Source: Pseudarthrobacter sp. NIBRBAC000502770
GTDB lineage: Bacteria > Actinomycetota > Actinomycetes > Actinomycetales > Micrococcaceae
Assembly (NCBI RefSeq): GCF_006517815.1
Contig: NZ_CP041198.1
Span: 2,914,001-2,978,000, forward strand
Direction of reading: 5' to 3'
Length of the DNA: 64,000 bases
The stretch's first letter is position 1; the number at the start of each line of letters is the position of its first letter. Under the pieces are notes generated by a model. The model was not told where the DNA came from. It saw only the letters and a program-made list of their open reading frames with translations, and did not search any database. The translations under genes were made by a program, and so were the position numbers. Shown here piece after piece: positions 55,588 through 61,938 of the stretch.

Positions 55588-56064
55588 ATGGCTGAAACTA
55601 CACTTTCCGGGGCTACCCACCCCATCCTGGAAAACGACTACGCCTCCGAGTGGATGGGAATCGAGGTCCTCGCCCTCAGCGACGGCCACGCCACCATCCG
55701 GATGACGCTCCGGCAGGAAATGCTCAACGGCTTCGGCATGGCCCACGGCGGAATGATCTTCGCCTTCGGCGACACTGCCTTCGCCTTGGCGTGCAACCCC
55801 ATCCACCCTGCACCCGGCGAGGAAAACACCATCACCGTTGCCTCCGGCGTCGACATTAATTTCCTCAAGCCCGCTTTCCGCGGCCAGGTGCTCACCGCCG
55901 TCGCGGACCGCCGCTCCAGCGCCGGCCGCAGCGGACTTTACGACATCCAAATCTTCGCCGCCGACGCCGGTGCGCCGACTCCCGAAGGCCAGCCCAGTTC
56001 CAGCAGCCCGGGCGAGCTCATCGCCGAGTTCCGCGGACGCAGCCGCACCATCCCCAAGAAGTAG
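55588..56064 (+). CDS. paaI: Phenylacetate-pathway thioesterase PaaI
   Basis: This 158-residue hotdog-fold protein has the PaaI wording NGFGMAHGGMIFAFGDTAFALACN, with the catalytic-region HGG and Asp, and INFLKPAFRGQVLTA. It hydrolyses dead-end CoA thioesters in phenylacetate breakdown to free CoA. The start lies 9 bases after GGAGG. paaK follows after 7 bases. A probable PaaR operator overlaps its promoter. Confidence 0.92.
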   Translation: MAETTLSGATHPILENDYASEWMGIEVLALSDGHATIRMTLRQEMLNGFGMAHGGMIFAFGDTAFALACNPIHPAPGEENTITVASGVDINFLKPAFRGQVLTAVADRRSSAGRSGLYDIQIFAADAGAPTPEGQPSSSSPGELIAEFRGRSRTIPKK

Positions 56065-56071
56065 GAAAATC

Positions 56072-57424
56072 ATGACCCTGCATGCCCCCGAAACCCCCGC
56101 CGCTGCCGGCATCGATCCTGGCCTGGACCGCGAGGAGACCATCTCCCGCGATGAGCTCGAGGCCCTCCAGCTCACCCGCCTCCAGCACACCGTGGCCTAC
56201 GCCTATGAGCGCGTGCCGCTGTACAAGCGCAAGTTCGACGAAGCCGGGATCCACCCCAGCGACCTGCGCGAACTCGAGGACCTTGGCAACTTCCCCTTCA
56301 CCACCAAGGACGACCTGCGGGAGGAATACCCGTTCGGCATGTTCGCGGTGCCGCAGAACCAAGTAGCCCGGATCCATGCCAGTTCCGGCACCACCGGCCG
56401 GCCCACCGTCGTCGGCTACACCAAGCAGGACCTGGCCGACTGGGCCAAACTCGTTGCCCGCAGCTTCCGTGCCTCCGGCATCCGCCCCGGCATGAAGGTC
56501 CACAACGCCTACGGCTACGGCCTCTTCACCGGCGGCCTCGGCGCGCACGCGGGGGCCGAAGCCCTGGGCTGCACCGTCATCCCCATGTCCGGCGGCCAGA
56601 CCGAGCGCCAGATCCAGCTGATCCAGGACTTCAAACCGGACGCCATCCTTGCCACGCCCACGTACCTGCTCACCATCGCCGACGCCATGGCACACATGGG
56701 CATCGACCCCGCCTCCACCTCGCTGAAGTTCGCCGTCCTCGGCGCCGAGCCGTGGACCCAGGAGATGCGCCACGAACTCGAAGTGATGATGAACATCAAG
56801 GCGTGCGACATCTACGGCCTGTCCGAGGTCATGGGCCCGGGCGTGGCGGGCGAGGCCGTTGAAACCCAGGACGGCAGCCACATCTGGGAGGACCACTTCC
56901 GCCCCGAAATCATCGATGCCTTCAACCCGGCGCCGGGCAAGGAAAACGTCCTGCGCGACGGCGAGCACGGCGAGCTGGTCTTCACGTCGCTCACCAAGGA
57001 AGCGCTGCCCATCATCCGCTACCGGACCAAGGACCTCACCCGCCTGCTGCCCGGATCGGCGCGTCCGGCGCACCGCAGGATGGGCCGCATCACCGGCCGC
57101 AGCGACGACATGATCATCCTGCGCGGCGTGAACCTGTTCCCGTCCCAGATCGAGGAAATCGCCCTCCGCATCCCCGAGTTGAGCCCGCATTTCCAGCTCG
57201 AACTGACCCGCCCGGAAGGCCAGCGCATGGACCAGCTGACGGTCCGGATCGAGCGCCGGGACGCGGTCACCGTTGAGCAGAGCACGACGGCGGCGCGCAC
57301 CTTGAAGGAGCAGATCAAGATCCACGTGGGTTCTTCGTGCACCGTGAACGTGGTGGAACCCGGCTCGCTGGAGCGGTCCAACGGCAAGCTCCGCCGTATC
57401 TACGACATGCGGCCCAAGGCGTAG
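56072..57424 (+). CDS. paaK: Phenylacetate-CoA ligase
   Basis: This 450-residue protein has the PaaK signature: HTVAYAYERVPLYKRKFDEAG, the ATP loop HASSGTTGRPTVVGYT, YGLSEVMGPGVAGEA and RSDDMIILRGVNLFPSQIEE, with a C-terminal GKLRRIYDMR. It activates phenylacetate to phenylacetyl-CoA with ATP, the first step of the aerobic hybrid pathway. The paaABCDE epoxidase genes are not in the window. Confidence 0.96.
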   Translation: MTLHAPETPAAAGIDPGLDREETISRDELEALQLTRLQHTVAYAYERVPLYKRKFDEAGIHPSDLRELEDLGNFPFTTKDDLREEYPFGMFAVPQNQVARIHASSGTTGRPTVVGYTKQDLADWAKLVARSFRASGIRPGMKVHNAYGYGLFTGGLGAHAGAEALGCTVIPMSGGQTERQIQLIQDFKPDAILATPTYLLTIADAMAHMGIDPASTSLKFAVLGAEPWTQEMRHELEVMMNIKACDIYGLSEVMGPGVAGEAVETQDGSHIWEDHFRPEIIDAFNPAPGKENVLRDGEHGELVFTSLTKEALPIIRYRTKDLTRLLPGSARPAHRRMGRITGRSDDMIILRGVNLFPSQIEEIALRIPELSPHFQLELTRPEGQRMDQLTVRIERRDAVTVEQSTTAARTLKEQIKIHVGSSCTVNVVEPGSLERSNGKLRRIYDMRPKA

Positions 57425-57444
57425 TGAGACATGCTGCGGGGCGT

Positions 57445-57472
57445 GGCCGGCCGGGGTCCCTCCCGGCCGGCC
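57445..57472 (+). terminator. Hairpin between paaK and paaR
   Basis: GGCCGGCCGGG and CCCGGCCGGCC form a perfect 11-bp stem around GTCCCT, 20 bases after the paaK stop. There is no T tract, so termination may be partial. Confidence 0.55.
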
Positions 57473-57486
57473 CGGGCTCCCGGACC

Positions 57487-57499
57487 GACCGACCGTTCG
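57487..57499. promoter_or_regulatory. Possible PaaR half-site upstream of paaR
   Basis: GACCGACCGTTCG closely matches GACCGTCCGTTCG in the paaZ site (61376-61388). It lies 17 bases before the paaR start and may serve autoregulation. Only part of the palindrome is kept. Confidence 0.4.
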
Positions 57500-57515
57500 T
57501 GAGAAACTAGCCACT

Positions 57516-58145
57516 ATGCCCAGCACCAGCCAGACCACCAGCCCCGCCGTCGGCGGCGCCGCCAAGCGCGGCCGCCCCGGATACGACCAGCAGTCCGTGC
57601 TGCGCATCGCCGTCGACGTTTTCAACCGCCATGGTTACGACGCCACGTCCATGGGGATCCTGGCGGACAACCTGGGCATCTCCAAGTCCGCGATCTACCA
57701 CCACGTGCCGTCCAAGGGCGACCTGCTCAAGCTTGCCCTTGACCACGCGCTCGGCGGCCTTGAGTCCATCCTTGAGCAGCCGGAGGCCGCCTCAGGGGCC
57801 GCGGATGCCCGGCTGGAGTTTGTCCTCCGCCAAACGGTGGCGGTGCTGGTGGACCGCCTGCCCTTCGTTACGCTGCTGCTGCGGCTGCGCGGCAACACCG
57901 AAATCGAGCGGGACGCACTGGAACGCCGCCGGACCTTCGACCACAAGGTGGCCGTGCTGATTTCGGCCGCCCGCGACGAGGGTTCGCTCCGCCAGGACAT
58001 CGATCCCCGCACCGTCACGAGGCTCCTGTTCGGCATGATCAACTCGATCGTGGAATGGTACAAGCCGGGCGGGCCCCTCTCCCCGCAGCGCCTGGCCGAC
58101 GACGTCATCTCCATGGCATTCGACGGCCTGCACGCAGACTTATAG
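57516..58145 (+). CDS. paaR: TetR-family repressor PaaR
   Basis: This 209-residue protein has a TetR helix-turn-helix (YDQQSVLRIAVDVFNRHGYDATSMGILADNLGISKSAIYHHVPSKGDLLKLALDHAL) and a C-terminal TetR ligand domain. By its position after paaK it is most likely the phenylacetyl-CoA-responsive repressor known from actinobacteria and Gram-positive bacteria. Related palindromes occur upstream of paaI, paaR and paaZ. Confidence 0.85.
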   Translation: MPSTSQTTSPAVGGAAKRGRPGYDQQSVLRIAVDVFNRHGYDATSMGILADNLGISKSAIYHHVPSKGDLLKLALDHALGGLESILEQPEAASGAADARLEFVLRQTVAVLVDRLPFVTLLLRLRGNTEIERDALERRRTFDHKVAVLISAARDEGSLRQDIDPRTVTRLLFGMINSIVEWYKPGGPLSPQRLADDVISMAFDGLHADL

Positions 58146-58248
58146 GCCACGCAGCCCCGGGACGCAGCAAAGTACTAAGCGTGCTTGGTATTTGGCGGCT
58201 CCCCGGCTACGGTGGTAGGAAACCAGTGATTCCAGGGAGGTAGGGAAG

Positions 58249-58554
58249 ATGAGCACCCATAAAGAAGAGCCCGACGGAGGATTCATCATCCCGGATCCGT
58301 CAAAGCTCCGCGAAGACATCCCCGGCGACGCCGGCGACGAGGCCAACGCAATCCGCTTCAGCGAAGAGCAGGCCCTGATCGAGGAGCAGTCGCACGGAAT
58401 CCGCCCCGACACCTACAGCGTCCCGCCGGGCGGCCCCACCATGGACGAGGCCCGCGGCAACATGGACCTCTCCGACCGCAGCGAAGACGGCCACGGCACC
58501 GGCCGCGAGGATGACAGCAGCGACGACGGCCTGCACGGCGGCGCCGAAAGCTAA
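58249..58554 (+). CDS. Small acidic hypothetical protein
   Basis: This 101-residue protein starts behind GGGAGG. It is strongly acidic (many Asp, Glu, Gly) with no hydrophobic core and ends in a DDSSDDGLHGG stretch. It is probably disordered. It is followed by a strong terminator. No function can be assigned. Confidence 0.65.
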   Translation: MSTHKEEPDGGFIIPDPSKLREDIPGDAGDEANAIRFSEEQALIEEQSHGIRPDTYSVPPGGPTMDEARGNMDLSDRSEDGHGTGREDDSSDDGLHGGAES

Positions 58555-58572
58555 CGCCGCGGCAACCACTGC

Positions 58573-58617
58573 AACAGCAGGGGCACCCCGATCCGACCGG
58601 GGCGCCCCTGCTGTTTT
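58573..58617 (+). terminator. Rho-independent terminator
   Basis: AACAGCAGGGGC and GCCCCTGCTGTTTT form the outer stem, with an inner CCCCG/CGGGG pair, ending in four T. It lies 19 bases after the acidic protein stop and before the convergent VOC gene. Confidence 0.85.
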
Positions 58618-58639
58618 CGTTTGTCAGCGTGCAGAATGC

Positions 58640-59047
58640 CTAGACCTGGTACTCCGGCCCGCTGCCCAGGTTCTGGTGGACGCAGAGGATATTGTGCTCG
58701 GTGTCCATGAACCATGCGCACTTCTCGGATGCCGTGGTGCAAATGTGGTTTTCCGTCTTCAGCGTGGGCAGGTCGTAGTCCTGGAACATGACGCCCCGCG
58801 CCTCCATGTCACGGACCGCAGCCTCGATGTCCGCCACCTCAAAACTCAGCGCCGTGTGGTCCGAATGCCTGCCGTCGGAGACCGGCATCAGCTGCAACAG
58901 CGGCCCGCCGTCGGTGCCGAGCAATTCGCTGCCATCGTCCGTCATTCCGCGGTGCGGGATCCCCAGCTTTTCGGTATAGAAACTGCGGGCACGGGCTGCA
59001 TCATCGACAGGAAGGATGGTTGTGGCTGCGTTCATTTTCAGGGTCAT
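58640..59047 (-). CDS. VOC-family (glyoxalase-like) protein
   Basis: This 135-residue protein has the paired beta-alpha-beta units of the VOC superfamily: TTILPVDDAARARSFYTEKLGIP and ALSFEVADIEAAVRDMEARGVMFQDY, with a late WFMDTEHNILCVHQ strand. Many such proteins bind metal and act on small electrophiles or bind antibiotics. The ATG at 59047 lies 8 bases after GGAGG; the GTG at 59056 is too close. Substrate unknown. Confidence 0.85.
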   Translation of the reverse strand: MTLKMNAATTILPVDDAARARSFYTEKLGIPHRGMTDDGSELLGTDGGPLLQLMPVSDGRHSDHTALSFEVADIEAAVRDMEARGVMFQDYDLPTLKTENHICTTASEKCAWFMDTEHNILCVHQNLGSGPEYQV

Positions 59048-59112
59048 TGGGGCCACCTCCTACGGGCAGAATCATACGCCCGGCGGCCCCAAAAAGAACC
59101 GCATCCAATTGC

Positions 59113-59205
59113 CCCATCACCTCCCGCCCACCAAACCCAAACGTCCCATCACTTTCTTCAAAGAAGTGATGGGGCGTGTGGGAAGAACCGACAGTAAGTG
59201 ATGGA
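59113..59205. repeat. Cluster of CCCATCACTT-type intergenic repeats
   Basis: The motif occurs as CCCATCAC (59113-59120), CCCATCACTT (59145-59154), AAGTGATGGG (59164-59173) and AAGTGATGGA (59196-59205). Copies 2 and 3 form a perfect 10-bp stem with short tails. The cluster sits between the VOC gene and the paaZ stop. It resembles a dispersed intergenic palindromic element and might also end transcription from paaZ. Confidence 0.55.
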
Positions 59206-59213
59206 ACGTGTGG

Positions 59214-61325
59214 CTACTTTTCGACGAGGGTGAGGACGTCGTAGGTGGCCACGATCTCGTCATCCTGGTTGGTGAGCACGGCGTCCCAGGCCACTTCACC
59301 GTATTCGTCGGTTTCGCGCGGCGTGATCTTCTTGGCGGTGAGGGTCACGCGGATGGAATCGCCGGCGGCAACCGGCTTGGTGAAGCGTGCGTTCTCCAGG
59401 CCGTAGTTGGCCAGGACGGGGCCCGGCGCAGGCTCCACGAAGAGTCCGGCGGCCCAGCTCAGCAGCAGGTAGCCGTGCGCCACGATGCCCGGGAAGATCG
59501 GGTTGGCTGCCGCGGCCTCTTCGTTCGTGTGGGCGTAGAAGGTGTCTCCGGTGGAGTTGGCGAACGCCGTGATGTCCTCCAGGGTGACCTGCCGGAGGTC
59601 CGAGCGGACGGCGTCGCCGATCCGCAGGGTGGACAGGTGCTTCCGGAACGGGTGGGTTCCTTCGGTCTCCACGGTGAAGTTGCGGTCAGCCCCGGTGTGC
59701 CACACGCCGGTGACGGCGGTGAGCATGTTCGGGGAGCCCTGGATGGCGGTCCGCTGCATGTGGTGCAGCACGGACCGGATGCCGCCCAGTTCCTCGCCGC
59801 CGCCGGCGCGTCCCGGCCCGCCGTGGACCAGGTGGGGAACGGGTGAGCCGTGCCCCGTGGAGGAGCGGGCGTCCTCGCGGTTGAGCATCAGGACGCGGCC
59901 GTGGTGGGCTGCGATCCCGGTGACCAGTTGGCGGGCCGCCTCAGGATCGTTGGTGCACACCGAGGCCACCAGGGAACCGCCGCCGCGGGCGGCGAGGCGG
60001 ACGGCGTCGGCCAGGTCCTTGTAGCCGATCACGGAGGACACCGGCCCGAAAGCCTCGAGCGAGTGGATTGCCTCGGCTTCCGGGTTGTCCCAGTTCAGGA
60101 CCACTGGTGCCATGAAGGCCCCACCGTCCACTACCCCGGTTGTTCCATCGGCGGAGGTGACCGACGGCGAATCGAGCGTTCCATACGCAAGCTCACCGCC
60201 GGCGTCGAGCATTGACTGCACGGCGGCACGGACATCCTGCAGCTGTTCCACGGACGCGAGGGCGCCCATGGTGACGCCTTCGCCGCGGGGGTCACCCAGG
60301 ACCACGCGCTCGGCGATGCGCTTGCCGATGGCCGCGGACACGGCCGGCACCAGTTCCTGCGGAACGATGGCCCGGCGGATGGCGGTGCATTTTTGGCCTG
60401 CCTTGACCGTCATCTCGGTGACCACGGACTTGACGAAGGCATCGAATTCCGGGGTCCCCTCCACAGCGTCCGGGCCAAGGATGGCGGCGTTCAGGGAGTC
60501 GGTCTCCGAGGTGAACCGGACGCCGCCCTCCACAACGTTCCGGTGGGCCTTCAGGGACTTGGCCGTGGAGGCGGAACCGGTGAAGGCCACCAGGTCGCGG
60601 TAATCCAGCACGTCCAGCAGGCCGCGGACCGACCCGGAGATGAGCTGCAGGGAGCCCTTGGGCAGGATGTTGGATTCCACGATGGCCTTGACCACGGCTG
60701 CGGCAACATATCCCGTTGGGGTGGCCGGCTTGACGATGGTGGGGACACCTGCGAGGAAGGCGGGGGCGAACTTTTCGAGCATGCCCCAGACCGGGAAGTT
60801 GAAGGCGTTGATCTGTACGGCGACGCCGGGGATGCGGGTGTAGATGTGTTCGCCGGCGAATGACCCGTCCTTGGAGAGGACTTCCATGGGGCCGTCCACC
60901 ACCACCTGGGCGTTGGGCAGTTCGCGCCGGCCCTTGGAGCCGAAGGTAAACAGGACGCCGATGCCGCCGTCGATGTCCACCATCGAGTCGATCTTGGTGG
61001 CACCGGTCTGGTAGGAGAAAGCGTAGAAGTGCTCGCGGCGCGCGTTGAGGTACTGCGCCAGCTCCTTGAGCTTCAGGGCGCGCTGGTGGAATGTCAACTG
61101 GCCCAGTCCGGCCTGGCCGGTGGTGCGGCCGTACTCCACGACGGCGCCGAGGTCCAGCCCCTCCGTGCTCACCTTGGCCAGGATCTCCCCCGTGCTCGCG
61201 TCCCGGACGGGGACCGCGGAAGCCGAGGAGCCGGCGTCGGGCGTCCACCAGGCGTCCATGACAAAACTGGGCACTGTCTCCACGGTGTCGACCGTGGCCT
61301 GGGGAGCTGTGGCTGTGGTGGTCAT
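59214..61325 (-). CDS. paaZ: Bifunctional ring-opening enzyme PaaZ
   Basis: This 703-residue protein has an aldehyde dehydrogenase domain (about 20-530; INAFNFPVWGMLEKFAPAFLAG, catalytic Cys in AGQKCTAIRRA) and a C-terminal MaoC-like hydratase domain (about 555-703; NSTGDTFYAHTNEEAAAANPIFPGIVAHGYLL with Asp and His). PaaZ opens oxepin-CoA and oxidises the resulting aldehyde. The chosen ATG at 61325 starts MTTTATAPQ. It is divergent from a thioesterase gene across a PaaR-like operator. Confidence 0.95.
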   Translation of the reverse strand: MTTTATAPQATVDTVETVPSFVMDAWWTPDAGSSASAVPVRDASTGEILAKVSTEGLDLGAVVEYGRTTGQAGLGQLTFHQRALKLKELAQYLNARREHFYAFSYQTGATKIDSMVDIDGGIGVLFTFGSKGRRELPNAQVVVDGPMEVLSKDGSFAGEHIYTRIPGVAVQINAFNFPVWGMLEKFAPAFLAGVPTIVKPATPTGYVAAAVVKAIVESNILPKGSLQLISGSVRGLLDVLDYRDLVAFTGSASTAKSLKAHRNVVEGGVRFTSETDSLNAAILGPDAVEGTPEFDAFVKSVVTEMTVKAGQKCTAIRRAIVPQELVPAVSAAIGKRIAERVVLGDPRGEGVTMGALASVEQLQDVRAAVQSMLDAGGELAYGTLDSPSVTSADGTTGVVDGGAFMAPVVLNWDNPEAEAIHSLEAFGPVSSVIGYKDLADAVRLAARGGGSLVASVCTNDPEAARQLVTGIAAHHGRVLMLNREDARSSTGHGSPVPHLVHGGPGRAGGGEELGGIRSVLHHMQRTAIQGSPNMLTAVTGVWHTGADRNFTVETEGTHPFRKHLSTLRIGDAVRSDLRQVTLEDITAFANSTGDTFYAHTNEEAAAANPIFPGIVAHGYLLLSWAAGLFVEPAPGPVLANYGLENARFTKPVAAGDSIRVTLTAKKITPRETDEYGEVAWDAVLTNQDDEIVATYDVLTLVEK

Positions 61326-61369
61326 CGTTGACGGTCCTTCCAACAAGGGGGCAGGCAAACCGGCCGGTC

Positions 61370-61393
61370 ATTACTGACCGTCCGTTCGGTAAT
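61370..61393. promoter_or_regulatory. PaaR-like operator between paaZ and the thioesterase gene
   Basis: The 24-base element begins ATTACTGACCG and ends CCGTTCGGTAAT, an imperfect palindrome with ATTAC/GTAAT ends. It lies 45 bases before paaZ and 75 before the divergent thioesterase gene, so one site could control both. Confidence 0.65.
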
Positions 61394-61467
61394 ATATTCA
61401 CCATACATGACGTGCCGTGCTGCAGACTAGAAGGCCAGCACTGAATTGGCCGCCCCAAAGGAGAACC

Positions 61468-61938
61468 ATGAACGCCCCTGCCCCGAAAGATGATGCCGGA
61501 AGCCAGCCCTCGGAGCACGAACTCTGGAAGATCACCCTTGGGGAGCTGGACGAGAAGATGGGCGTGAAGATCCTGGAAGAGTCCGTGGAGCGCGTGGTGG
61601 CCACCATGCCCGTGGCGGGGAACAGGCAGTCGTTCGGACTGCTGCACGGCGGCGCTTCCCTGGCGGTGGGCGAGGCAGTGGGGTCCTGGGCCGCGGTGAT
61701 CCATGCCAGCACCATGGGCAAGACAGCCGTGGGGGTGGATGTCTCCGCCACCCACCACCGCTCTGCGCGTGAGGGCCAGGTGACCATCACCGCCACGCCG
61801 ATCCACCTGGGCGGCACACTCACCACCCACGAGGTGCTGATCACCAACGAGGCCGGCCAGCGGCTGTGCACGCTGCGCATCACCAACCTGCTGAGAAGCG
61901 CCACAAGTAGCAGCGGCGGCTGCCCTCACGGGCCCTAG
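61468..61938 (+). CDS. Hotdog-fold thioesterase (4HBT/PaaI-like)
   Basis: This 156-residue protein starts behind AAAGGAGA. It has SFGLLHGGASLAVGEAVGSWAAV and HHRSAREGQVTITATPIHLGG, as in small acyl-CoA thioesterases near paaI and the dihydroxynaphthoyl-CoA hydrolase group. Divergence from paaZ across a shared operator suggests a role in phenylacetate or related aromatic-CoA breakdown. It is distinct from paaI at 55588. Its stop overlaps the end of the convergent protease gene by 4 bases. Confidence 0.88.
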   Translation: MNAPAPKDDAGSQPSEHELWKITLGELDEKMGVKILEESVERVVATMPVAGNRQSFGLLHGGASLAVGEAVGSWAAVIHASTMGKTAVGVDVSATHHRSAREGQVTITATPIHLGGTLTTHEVLITNEAGQRLCTLRITNLLRSATSSSGGCPHGP

